Shown: positions 1-9,092 of the stretch, piece by piece
Layout of the letters: every line of letters begins with the position of its first letter
How positions within the stretch are numbered: the first letter of the stretch is position 1
The notes under the pieces: generated by a model
The model's input: the letters and a program-made list of their open reading frames with translations, nothing else
Database searches by the model: none
Told to the model about the DNA's origin: nothing
NCBI GenBank assembly: GCA_030015575.1
Contig: CM057340.1
Coordinates: 754,795,632-754,859,631, forward strand
Origin: Agapanthus africanus
Taxonomy: Eukaryota > Streptophyta > Magnoliopsida > Asparagales > Amaryllidaceae
DNA length: 64,000 nt
Reading direction: 5' to 3'
Translations under genes and position numbers: made by a program

Positions 1-852
1 AACACACGCCGATCCCTCAAAGAAAAATTGAGACGTCCTTATTCGTTTCCCCGGGATAAAACGAAGAGACTGTTCGAACTGACGGTGCGCAACATGCTCA
101 TCACTCTGCCGGATCCAAGATGCCCACTGCAGCCTGGTGACATCAACAGTCCCAACTACTGCCTCTACCACAGAGTAATGGCCCACCCAATCGAAGATTT
201 CTACGTCTTCAAAAATTAGGTCGAGGACCAGTACCAACAAGGCAAGTTCGCGCTGTCCGAAAACTAGAAGGTAAACCCGCCATAGCAGCACGCACCTAAA
301 AAGGTGGATACGCCGGGGGCATCATACTCATTTGTAGAAGAAACTCCGTAGGAAGTTGTCCTTTCGGATAAAACTAAGAGAATGCTGAAGGATCTTCAAG
401 CATATCCGACGATCAAATGGAAAAGCCTGCTAAAGCCCGGGATCATTTAGGGGATGCTTAAACTGCGCTCAACACCGAAAGCTGGTAACAATGGGCAATA
501 CACCCAGCTCAAGCCTTCAAAGTCTTCGAAGAAAAAGACCAAGAAGCCCGTGCATCTTTATAACGAGCGTACGGACCTGCAAAAGTACATTGACGCGCTA
601 GAGGAGTACAACCAGAAAGTGCGGACCCCAATCACTCTCGAAGAGTTTCTCAACCATATCCTTGAGAACGGAGACAGCGACAATGATGAGGGGAACAACT
701 CGTCGGAAGAATCCGAGGATTATCTAGCGAGTTGCTACATGGTTTCTCACTCACCGTTAAAAGACGAAGAAACTCCCTCGGCGTCGAAGAGCAACGCGAG
801 GAAACTGGGGCAGGATCGGTCCCAAGATCCTTGGAACCGTCAGACGACCTGA
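1..852 (+). pseudogene. A gag, central part with first CHHC knuckle
   Basis: Frame 1 encodes the segment found in gag of elements B and D: RPYSFPRDKTKRLFEL (about 31-78), then NYCLYHRVMAHPIEDF (about 154-201), a C-x2-H-x4-H-x4-C knuckle whose last Cys has become Phe. Stops at 217 (a Trp in B and D), 265 (Trp in B and D) and about 283 break it. From 454 the frame is open and rich in Lys and acidic residues (EFLNHILENGDSDNDEGN). Near 800-815 a small indel shifts the reading to frame 3. This is a structural capsid/nucleocapsid part of a virus-like particle and is not functional here. Confidence 0.8.
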
Positions 853-2240
853 TTGACAGACTGCTGAACGAAGCCCTTCAGAAGAGCAAAGCTAACCGAG
901 AGCATGAAACGTCCATATATGAAAAGGCCAAGCGTCGACGGAAGAATGAAGAAGCTGCGACGAGGAAGAGTCATAAAGTACTCCAACCAAATCGAAGCAC
1001 ACCCGCGACAGACAAAAGCAGGTTTAAAACAGGGAAACGGTTCGCCAAAGCCCTGTCTTTGGGAATGAAGATGCCACCTTTCAAAGGAAATACTCCTGGG
1101 AGTACGTGCCTCGACGAATCGAATGTACATCCGAACTACTGCTTATACCATCGGAGGGTCACGCACCCCACCGAAGAGTGCAGTGCCTTCAAGAAATGGT
1201 GGCAGGGATACGTTGCCCATCGACAACACTTCAAACGGATGAAGCGCGAAGCCCGTCGACAACAAAGAAGCACGACAGATGAGCGTGAAGGAACAGACGG
1301 TAACTGTCATATGGTTGATACCATTTCGACAAAAGGAAAATTTCAAGTTCTTACATTCGGGAGTGATTCTGAGGAAGAAATAACCCTCGGCTCTCTCTTC
1401 AAAGAATCCACTTGTGGAAAAGAAGAAGATGAGAAGAACTGCGAGAACATTCAGCTGCGCAACCGTACGTTGCCTGAAAAGAACCTCGGGCCTACAAACA
1501 AAGGTCCGAGCAAAAGAGACAAGGGGAAGGAAAAAGTCCCTGAGGAAATTGCCCTCGACGATAAAGTCATCAAAGAGCTCGCGGCCAAGGACCCGCCTAA
1601 GAAAAACAAGGTGGATTACAATGTCCTGGCACATTTGAGGAAGATACCCTCACAACTGAGCATACTGGATACTCTCCTCCTGTCCAAAGAAGCACGAAAT
1701 TCTCTGATCAAGGAACAAGAGCCTGATCAGTTCCAAGCTTTCTTTGTGGAAGAAAAGATGAAGGACGGGCTGGCAGAGGATCATACAGCCGACATCACAT
1801 TCGGCGATGAAGATCTCCTCCTCGGAACGTGCGAGCACAACCGTACTTTATATGTCACCGGGTACTGCCATGATATCAAGATAGGGAAGATCCTGGTTGA
1901 CAATGGGTCATCCGCCAACCTTCTCAATGTGAGGGTGCTGAAGAAGATCTGCATGAACGTTCAGCACCTGGCTCGAGACAAAATTACCATCTCCGGGTTC
2001 GACTCGCAGTCATCACGAACGCTTGATTCTGTGGTACTGACATTATGCTTTGGGATGCTCATCACTGACATCAAATTTCATGTCATTGACGCCAAGACTT
2101 TTTATAACGCTCTGCTCGGCCGGCCTTGGTTACACGAATACAACATCATCCCTTCTACACAACATCAGTGTATGAAGTACTTCAAAGACGGCCTCGAGCA
2201 CATAGTTACAGAGGAGCTAAAACGCATTCTTCGTAATTGA
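810..2240 (+). pseudogene. A gag C-terminus and aspartic protease
   Basis: Open frame of about 475 codons after the frameshift. It matches D from LEPSDDLIDRLLNEAL onward. At about 1137-1184 is a second CHHC knuckle (YCLYHRRVTHPTEEC) followed by FKKWWQGYV, then a charged linker (FGSDSEEE, NRTLPEKNL, KKNKVDYNVL). The retropepsin-like domain spans about 1615-2230. Its catalytic D-N-G motif lies in ILVDNGSSANLL (about 1889-1924), and the domain closes with ALLGRPWLHEYNIIPS. Asn replaces the usual Ser/Thr of DSG/DTG, and D has the same residue, so it belongs to the family. It would cleave the Gag-Pol polyprotein. The domain itself is intact here, but upstream gag is broken. Confidence 0.85.
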
Positions 2241-2783
2241 AGTCCACAAATATGAAGACTCCAATTACTTCTTACCAGACTTCGAAGACACGGAAAGATG
2301 TCGTAAACCGGAGAATAAACAAAAAGTCGTCGCCACTATCCCGATCTTTGGGAGCGATACCGAGGAGGAGGAAGAGATAGTCTTCTCGGGGCAACCCTAA
2401 GGCAGCAGACCAGGACCATCTACTCATATTTTGGTCTTTGGCAGTGACTCTGAGGACGATGCCAACGTAGTGTTCTCCGTACACCCGTCAATGCCAACCT
2501 TCACTGAAGCTGATCAGAGTTTACAAATTACCATAGTTCCGCAGCGGCATTATAAAGAACTTGATGCGCTTGATACATACAGCGTACAAGAGCTGCAGAC
2601 CTTCTATGTCCCTCTCAGGCGAAGAGGTGAAAAGGCGATTCTCTTCTATCGATCTACAGATACCAAAATGGAGAAAGAAGTCTGGCATGGTGCCGATTTT
2701 ACGCTTGATAGGCTTCAACCGATCTGTCTGCCCAGATATTACGCAGAGGGATTGAAAAGGCTATTAAGATGCCAAAGCGTAAC
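2241..2783 (+). pseudogene. A protease-RT linker, first half
   Basis: Continues the polyprotein after the protease. After a stop, the frame gives YFLPDFEDTERCRK, FGSDTEEEEE and, at 2431-2783, FGSDSEDDANVVFS then ELDALDTYSVQELQTFYVP and RLQPICLPRYYAEGLKRLL. The same order occurs on the minus strand in D at 40150-40807. The acidic (F/V)FGSD(S/T)E(E/D) block occurs repeatedly in this linker. No known catalytic domain is visible. The frame runs straight into B's LTR at 2784 and resumes at 25385 with VPFKQTARLAQFYN. Confidence 0.72.
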
Positions 2784-3350
2784 TGTTCCCCTCCGAACGG
2801 TGGCCAAGACGACGTAGGGACGTCTTGCCTGAGATTCGGGGTAGATGATATTTGGTTTTATCCGTCCACCTCTCCGAAGATGCCAACTTGATTTATGGCA
2901 CCGTGTATCGGAGGTTTAGACGGATGCGGCCGATGTAGCAAACTTCGTCAGATTCCCCCCTCGCTTGAGGGGTTTTTGATTGTGGGGACACACTTCCCTG
3001 CAGGCACAAGCCCCTGCAGTTAATTACGCTACCGTATCGCGGTAACAACTTTCTCCTTCTCCAGAATTTCACTTCGTGTCGTATGTGTTTATTTTGTTTG
3101 TGGTTGCCCGTGGATTGTATACAGAGACTAATTTATGTCGTCGCCCATAGGACGTGGATTAGTCCCAAATCCGTATTTTCTTAGATTTGGGTTTGGGGTT
3201 TTGGTTTGAGGATACGTTAGCCATATTTGAGGCTAAGATCGACTCAAACGTTTGTTAAGGATACGTTAGTCCAGTTTGAGACTAAGATCAACTTAACGGG
3301 ATTGTTTAGATCCGACAAAAGAGCATTTGGGCTCTATTGTTCCAGTTTAG

Positions 3351-3672
3351 GGACATAGTGGTCCATTTAATATATGGCCGTCGGGACCCGTCACCTCTCT
3401 GACGACGTTGAAGGATTATAACGACAGGTGTCAGAGGAGTTCGGAGATGTACCCTTGAACCAAAGTTGATTGAAGGTTTAAGGATACGTTAGCCATATTT
3501 GAGGCTATGATCAACATAAACGGGATCGTTTAGATCCGACAAAAGAGCGTTTGGGCTCTATTGTTCCAGTTTAGGGACATGGTGGTCCGTTGCCAGTTTA
3601 GGGACATGGTGGTCCATTTCCAGTTTAGGGACATGGTGGTCCATTTTCCAGTTTAGGGACATGGTGGTCCAT
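3351..3672. repeat. GGAC-N6-GTCC dyads in B LTR
   Basis: A single dyad at 3351-3364 (GGACATAGTGGTCC) is followed by four tandem units of about 27-28 bp at 3570-3672, each containing CAGTTTAGGGACATGGTGG then TCC. Every unit holds GGAC and GTCC six bases apart. The right LTR of B has fewer copies (around 23880-23935), so copy number varies between the two LTRs. Confidence 0.8.
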
Positions 3673-4081
3673 TGAATTTGTGGCCGTCGGGACCCGTCGC
3701 CTCTCTGACGTCGTTGAAGGATTACAGCGATAGGTGTCAGAGGAGTTCGGAGATGTGCCCTTGAACCGGATGTAAATTGATTTAAGAGAGCAGTCTTTTT
3801 CAGTCAATTTAATTTGAGAACTTACGGCCATGATTGGGCTAAGTCTAGTTGAATATTCAACGTATTATTTATCTTTGGCTTATTAGGCCTGTGCTAGGGC
3901 TTTGCCCCTGCACTGCATTTTATTTTGGCCTGCTAGGCCTTTTTGATTTGGGCTCTTTCCCTTTTTAAATGATGCAGAGCATCTGTTTTTATTTAGGCTC
4001 TTCATGGCATTTTATTGGGCCTGTTAGGCCCTTTTTAATTGGGCTTGGCTCTTCTGCAGTGCATTAATTAAACTGACAGTG

Positions 4082-4290
4082 GCCACGTGGCCTGTCGGGC
4101 GCTTTGCGCCAATTATTGAGCGCAAGCGCATGTGGAGGTGACACGTGTCACGCTCTGGTGAGCGCAAGCGCAGTGCGCTACGCTGTTGCGCTGCTGACAC
4201 GTGGCGCGCTCTGGTGAGTTGCGCCAATTTCAGAGAGCAATGCTCTATCTTAAAAGCACATAGCGCAAGTTATTCTGGTGCTGACACGTG
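4082..4290. promoter_or_regulatory. G-box cluster in B LTR
   Basis: CACGTG occurs at 4084, 4142, 4198 and 4285, with a fifth at 4892. The copy at 4138-4151 is a 14-bp palindrome (GTGACACGTGTCAC). Several extend to ACGTGGC, the core of plant ABA-response elements bound by bZIP factors. They alternate with GCGC-rich palindromes such as GGCGCTTTGCGCC. Function in transcription is inferred, and the cluster is downstream of the LTR TATA box in gag orientation. Confidence 0.5.
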
Positions 4291-4389
4291 GTGCTCTCTG
4301 GTGACTTGCGCCAACCCGGGAGCGCAACAGTACAGATTTGCAAGTGCAAGGCACTGTTTTAATATCTTGATCCAATTTTGGATTCAAGA

Positions 4390-4540
4390 AAAGAATCTTT
4401 AAGATTCCAGAACCAATGGTTCATAAAAAGGCAATGCCTTTGTTATTTATTACATTTTTTTATTGAAGATCCTTGATCTTATTTTTAGATCAATGATCCA
4501 TTCAGAAGAAATTCTTCTTTTTATAAAGGTTTTACCTTCT
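4390..4540. repeat. Run of micro-hairpins in B LTR
   Basis: At least six perfect inverted repeats follow each other: GAATCTT/AAGATTC (4393-4407), GAACC/GGTTC (4410-4422), AAAGGC/GCCTTT (4427-4441), AAGATC/GATCTT (4466-4480), AGAAGAA/TTCTTCT (4504-4518) and AAGGT/ACCTT (4526-4538). Loops are 1-3 nt. All stems differ. The TATA box of the LTR lies about 110 bp away, so in gag orientation the run falls in the start of the transcript. Confidence 0.85.
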
Positions 4541-4646
4541 TTTTCCTTTTTGAATTCTTCTCAAAATTCTTTAGAGTTCTCTCTTTGTTTCTGTGTTTCT
4601 CTATTTCTCTCTATGTTGTGTGTTTTGGAATTTGGGGTCTAGGGGC

Positions 4647-4656
4647 CTTTATATAG
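4647..4656 (-). promoter_or_regulatory. B LTR TATA box
   Basis: On the minus strand the sequence reads CTATATAAAGGCCCC, a good plant TATA box. It is followed by a purine-rich stretch with AGAGAGAAATAGAGAAACAC, as is typical for a plant leader. It lies about 465 bp inside the LTR from its U3 end and points in the gag direction. The same box is kept in B's other LTR near 24910 and in D's left LTR. Confidence 0.65.
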
Positions 4657-5121
4657 TGCCCATTAATTTGTTAAATTCGTTAAAGAGATCATTCTCTGAG
4701 TGATTTGGGGATTTTTCCCCACCGTTGGATCTTTTGATCTAAGGGCTTTTGTTTTACAGAAGACAATCTTCTTATTTTAAAAAGAACAGAAAGATCTTAC
4801 TGGAATTTTAATTATGTTTGGCGCAGCGCAGCTGCGCTAGCGCACCTGCGCCGTCATGTGTCGCGCAGCGCAGATAGCGCAACTGTGCCGCCACGTGTCG
4901 CGCAGTACAGAGCGCAAGTCAGCTGAAGCGTTGCTTCTTTAATTTTTATTTTAAACGGAGCCTTGCTCTGATTGGGTGCGCTGCCCCGGGCGTAGTGCTC
5001 CATGCGCTGGTATGTCTGATTTTAACAAGTGGCGCGTTGCGCGCAGCGCAAGCAATCTGAAGCGTTGCTTCCTTTCCCGCCTTGGAATTTGAACAGAGCT
5101 TTGCTCTGATTGGGGTAAACA

Positions 5122-5135
5122 AATGCCCCCTCACC
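5122..5135 (-). other. B polypurine tract
   Basis: Read on the minus strand, GGTGAGGGGGCATT directly precedes the LTR start TGTTTACCCC. Its place and composition fit the plus-strand primer. D has the matching GGTGGGGGGGCATT at 31314-31328. Confidence 0.75.
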
Positions 5136-5228
5136 TTTGCGCTTACGTGGCCTCCAAACGTGAGCGCAACGGTGGCAGAATTCCAATCGTCGCGCCATCC
5201 CTTGAAAGTTGAAACAGCTCTCAATGCC

Positions 5229-5237
5229 TATAAATAG
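5229..5237 (+). promoter_or_regulatory. TATA box for B antisense ORF
   Basis: TATAAATAG in the context TGCCTATAAATAGGA, just inside the PPT and about 400 bp ahead of the ATG at 5635. The same box precedes the matching ORF in D (31419). It points opposite to gag. Confidence 0.65.
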
Positions 5238-5634
5238 GACCTTCGGTTCCTCGGCAGATGATTATCATCTTCAAAATTTTTACTTTCAGAATCTTAGAGC
5301 CCTGCTCTTTATTTTCAAGAACTCCTAGAGTTAAACTCTTAAAACTTTTAGATAAAAATTTAAATTAAATTAATTTTCATTGACAGAGCCTTGCTCTCAA
5401 TAGATCCCTGATCTAAAGAAAACCCATTTCTGGTTTCACTTAGCAGAGCTTTGCTCTAAAAGGATCTAAAGAGAACTAAGGAGAACCCTGTTAGGATTCC
5501 ATCTATACAGTTCTGCTCTCTGAAAGATTTCATTTATAATTTCTTGATTCATTTGTGGAGCTTTGCTCCTTTTAAATCATATAGCAGAACTCTTAAAAGT
5601 TGCTGATTTTTGTCGATCTTCTTTTATAGGAGTG

Positions 5635-6141
5635 ATGGACGCCCACATGTACGACCTCGACGAGATTATCTCTTTCGGGGACATCCGCCGACTCGGCCAT
5701 TCTCAGAATCGAGAGTTCACCAACGCCGAGTGTGCTGAAATCATGAGTCTCTTCGACGCATACAATGGCCAACTGCTTCCTCGGCGTTCCTCTCTCCTGA
5801 AGCTTATCGTGGGAGCGATCTAGGAAGCACTCCCTTTATTCTGTACCGGCGTGCCGCTTAGAGCATTGGATGCCGCTGAGGATAAGGTGCACTCGGTGTA
5901 TCTGATGAACTTAATCTCGAAAAGGCGGCGAGACAATCTTGTCGATCTTTTGCACCAGGCTTTTCAACAGTCCGCCATTCTTGCTGCCTATCGGAGGGTG
6001 GAGGACATCAGTGGGGATCCCGACGCCCGTGCTCGCGAAAGGAAGCACACTAGGATGGTTCGCCAGGCTTGGAAATTTCTGGACAAGGTCACTTATGAGT
6101 TCCTCAATCCATGTCCTGGATTTAAGGTTTTGCCATTGTAA
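5635..6141 (+). pseudogene. B antisense extra ORF (aORF)
   Basis: A 168-codon frame antisense to gag, starting MDAHMYDLDEIISFGD and ending NPCPGFKVLPL. D has the same frame with the same length (32163-32669), which fixes this start. One TAG at 5821 (codon 63, Trp in D) breaks it. It is Arg/Lys rich with probable helices (LDAAEDKVHSVYL, RRRDNLVDLLHQAF). No known domain is recognised. Tat-lineage elements are known to carry extra ORFs, often antisense, between pol and the 3' LTR, and the position fits. A related ORF sits in D's LTR, sharing LDAAEDK and NPCP. Function is unknown. Confidence 0.75.
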
Positions 6142-6339
6142 CCATCTCGATAATGTTGTTGTTTATTTCTTTATTGATGTGAAAACTTTCCAAGTATGAA
6201 TGACAACTCTTTTGCCTCCTTCCTTTTATTTTCTGCTTTGTTACTGGCACATTCTTTAAATAAGCATAGCCTGTAAGCGATATATAACATTCTGTCTTGA
6301 ACATCTTGGGGAATAGTGATGGCTTAGGAAGCAGGTTCA
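6142..6339. other. Spacer after B aORF
   Basis: AT-rich sequence with no coding signal, probably the 3' untranslated part of the antisense transcript. I see no clean poly(A) signal. Confidence 0.4.
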
Positions 6340-6830
6340 GGTCTGCTACCTAAGGCTTTTCAACTTCATGAGCCGTGAGGGTCTCATAAAGACTTTTCTC
6401 CCTACGAGTCGAGAGGATCTCGTAGGTGTATTTTCTTCCTTGGAATCGTGAGAATTCCTAAGTGCGTTTCCTCTTATAAGTCGTAAGGATCTTATAAGAG
6501 AATTTTCCCTCTTATGAGTCGAGAGGACCCGTAAGCGGTTGTTTCCCTCCTTGTCGAGATTCGACTTCGGAGAGTGAGACCCGTGGATAGTATGCAAGAG
6601 ACCGTTTTGGGCCGACTTGCAGGATCCCAGTGCTTAGGAAACAGGTTTTTTTTATCCCCGCTGCCTAAGGCTTTTCCTCATGAGTTGAGACGAATCGAGC
6701 AGTTCTCGCAAAGACATCAATTTCCTCACGAGTCGAGACGCATCGAGCATTTCTCGCAAGAATGTCCTAACGTCACAGTCAACCTCTGCTCTTTACGACA
6801 AAGGTCCGTTAGGGTCTGTGGTACTTAGGG
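6340..6830. repeat. Constant-loop hairpin array, first block (B)
   Basis: Tandem hairpins of variable stem and constant loop: CCTACGAG/CTCGTAGG around TCGAGAGGAT (6401-6426), GGAAT/ATTCC around CGTGAGA (about 6442-6458), and CTCTTATAAG/CTTATAAGAG around TCGTAAGGAT (6471-6500). The later part (about 6640-6770) has a looser form built on CGAGTCGAGACGCATCGAGC. D and A carry the same block. Confidence 0.8.
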
Positions 6831-7139
6831 TTTTGGCCGTCGTACCGTCGCGTTAGCTGATATATTCCTCGATATGCAATCTTGCTGTTCGAGTAGCCTT
6901 GCGATTGTCGTGTCTCTGATCCCTTCGGGGGCTGGACAAGACGTCTTCAAGTAATCTTCCAGGTAGTATTACCGTCGAAAGAGCAAGCGTAAGGATATTC
7001 CATGTCACTTTTTACTTGAGGTTAGGCTCATTTTGGAGAGCCCCGATGAGTCATAATCACTCCGCGCTGGTGTAGGATGATCTCCGATAGTCCTTCAGGC
7101 TTTATATGACTTGCCGTCAAGACCCTGAAGTTAGGAATT
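6831..7139. other. Non-coding link between arrays (B)
   Basis: No open frame or strong repeat. Matches the reverse complement of A at about 55900-56100 in order and content, so it is a regular part of the element's 3' region. Confidence 0.4.
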
Positions 7140-7990
7140 TGGCCTTTGCTTCGTTTGCTGGCATTGCGTCCTCTATATCAAGACGAATGTCGCGGTTGTC
7201 TCTAAGTTGTTGGTGAACCGTCGAGGTTTGGAACTAGGGACTTTGCCGTGGCTCCGCTGTTTGATGATGTTGCGTCTGCTGTGTCGAGACGAACGTCAAG
7301 GTGGTGACCATTCCACACTGATGTGAGATGATCTCCGGTTGTCTTTCAGGCTTTATACGACTTTCCGTTAAGATCATGAAGCTAAGAAGTTGGCCTTTGC
7401 TTCGTTTGCTGACATTGCGTCCTCTATATCGAGACGAATGTCGCGGTTGTCTCTAGGTTGTTGGTGAGCCGTAGAGGTTTGGAACTCGGGACTTTACCGT
7501 GGCTCCGTTGTTTGATTGTCGCGTCTGAATCCTGTTGGAGGAAGAATGCTGAGGTGACATCTCGTCTGTTGTAACGAGACGAATGCTGAGGTGGAGCTGG
7601 GATTTTGCCATCACTCCGCTTTACTAACCATGAGGTCTTTTGGCTGACGTTGCATTTACATCCTGCTAGACTGCGAAGGAACGCCGCTGTTGACATTGCG
7701 TCTGCTATAACGAGGCGAATGCTGAGGTGGAGCTGGGATTTTGCCGTCACTCCGCTTTGTTCCGACCGCGAGATCTTTTGTTGGCTTTGTATCTGCATCT
7801 TGCTGGACTGAGGAAAAACGCCGTTGGTGATCTCTAAGTTGTCGATGTTGACGTCGAGACCCTGAAGCTAGGGACCTTCTTTTGCTCCGTTTGTTGACAT
7901 TGCGTCCGCAATATTGCGAAAAATGTCAAGGTTGCCTTTAGGTTGTCTATGAACCGTCGAGATTTAGCTTCGCTTTCTGGTGGAGCCTGT
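7140..7990. repeat. GACATTGCGTC hairpin array (B)
   Basis: Diverged tandem units. Each holds GACATTGCGTC, a short spacer and the near-complement GACGAATGTC, then text like GGTTGTCTCTAGGTTG and GGGACTTTGCCGTGGCTCCG. Units differ in the stem (GACATT, GATGTT). D keeps a short version at 34110-34310 and A an inverted one at 55215-55880. Frames through this block are repeat artefacts. Confidence 0.7.
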
Positions 7991-8440
7991 TGGGAAGGTA
8001 TGGTTCCCTCTTTGTTTGTGCCCCTAGATTGTATACAGGGATCGATATGATCTCACATGTAGGGCAGCAGTTTCATTCATTTTTTTATTATTATTTTCTT
8101 TCCGCGATGCTCTATTATTTCAGCTTTTATATCGCGAAGATCGCGATTGCCCCATCATTTCGGCTATCTTTTCACGGTGCCCAATCATTTCGGCTGTTTA
8201 TTTTATTTTACTCGCTGCTTTTTATTACGAGTTGCCCAATCATTTCGGCTATATTTTTTTTATTTTACTCGCTGCTTTTTATTGTGAGTTGCCCAATCAT
8301 TTCGGCTATTTTTTATGCATACATTTTTATTTGCTGCTTTTTGTTGCAAGTTGCCCCATCATTTCGGCTATTTCGTATGCATGTATTGCTCGCTGATTTT
8401 CTTTTATCGCGAGTGTGGAATTTGGAATCTGACGTCAATC
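7991..8440. repeat. CCAATCATTTCGGCTAT array (B)
   Basis: Begins with the shared motif AGATTGTATACAGGG (8025-8040). Then at least five units of GCCCAATCATTTCGGCTAT (about 8145-8370), each preceded by a small inverted repeat such as ACTCG/CGAGT or TCGCGA/TCGCGA. A long open frame here (7990-8538) is a low-complexity product of the repeat. D (34310-34660) and A (54890-55200, inverted) have the same array. Confidence 0.75.
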
Positions 8441-9092
8441 TCAGCATCAGTATCGCTACAACTGGAATATTGCCAGGAGCGAATCATCATTTGCCTCTAT
8501 CGATATTTGAACAAAGGTGGCTTAGTAAACAGGGTTAGGATTCCGTCGACTAAGACTTTTGACTTTATGAGCCGTAAGGGTCTCATAAAGGTATTTCTCC
8601 CTACGAGTCGTGAGGATCTCGTAGGTGTGTTTTCTCCTTAGGAATCGTGAGGATTCCTAAATGTGTGTTCTCCTATAAGTCATAAGGATCTTATCGGAGT
8701 GTTTTTCTCCTTACAAGTCGAGAAAGCTTACAAGGGTTGTTCACCGTTCGAACCTATCCCTAGTCACGGATGGGACTTTGTTAGGGAAATATTTATTCGC
8801 GCCCGTGGATTGTATACAAGGGTCAGCATTGAGCCATTTGTAGGGCATTATCGAAGGTTGTGGGGGTTGCTTAAGAACAGGTTCAGGTCTCTGTAACTTA
8901 AGACTTTCAAATCTTATGAGCCGTGAGGGTCCCATAAGAGAGTTCTCCTTACGAGTCGTGAGGCTCTCGCAAATGTAATTTCTCCTTAAGAATCGTGAGG
9001 ATCCCTAAGTGTGTTGCTTCCCTGTGAGTCGTAAGGATCTCACGCGGGTGGTTTCTCCTTACAAGGTCGAGAGGACCTTGTAAGTGTCTTTT
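8441..9092. repeat. Constant-loop hairpin array, second block (B)
   Basis: Best copies: CTTTATGAG/CTCATAAAG around CCGTAAGGGT (8563-8590), CCTACGAG/CTCGTAGG around TCGTGAGGAT (8600-8625), TTAGGAAT/ATTCCTAA around CGTGAGG (about 8639-8661), and CTTACAAGGTC/GACCTTGTAAG around GAGAG (9058-9084). A TGGATTGTATAC motif sits between two runs at 8807-8818. The loop is conserved while stems change in step. Confidence 0.82.

Larger units (their letters stand above)
2784..5121 (-). repeat. B 3' LTR (2338 bp)
   Basis: Matches 23101-25384 along its whole length. It has TG...CA ends and inverted termini (TGTT near one end, AACA at the other). Read on the minus strand, U3 is 5121 to about 4656, followed by a TATA box and a long R-U5. 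It contains four to five GGAC-N6-GTCC dyads, a run of micro-hairpins (about 4390-4540), a GCGC-rich tract and five CACGTG boxes. There is no coding region. The motif TGGATTGTATAC at 3111-3122 recurs in the internal arrays. Confidence 0.9.

Noticed and set aside
840-1634. Minus-strand open frames opposite A's gag-protease (96 and 163 codons)
   Set aside because: Shadows of the real + strand frame, which carries the knuckle and protease motifs and matches D.
7990-8538. 182-codon open frame with hydrophobic stretches, looking like a membrane protein
   Set aside because: It runs through the CCAATCATTTCGGCTAT repeat. The hydrophobic runs come from T-rich spacers, and the frame is not kept in D or A.
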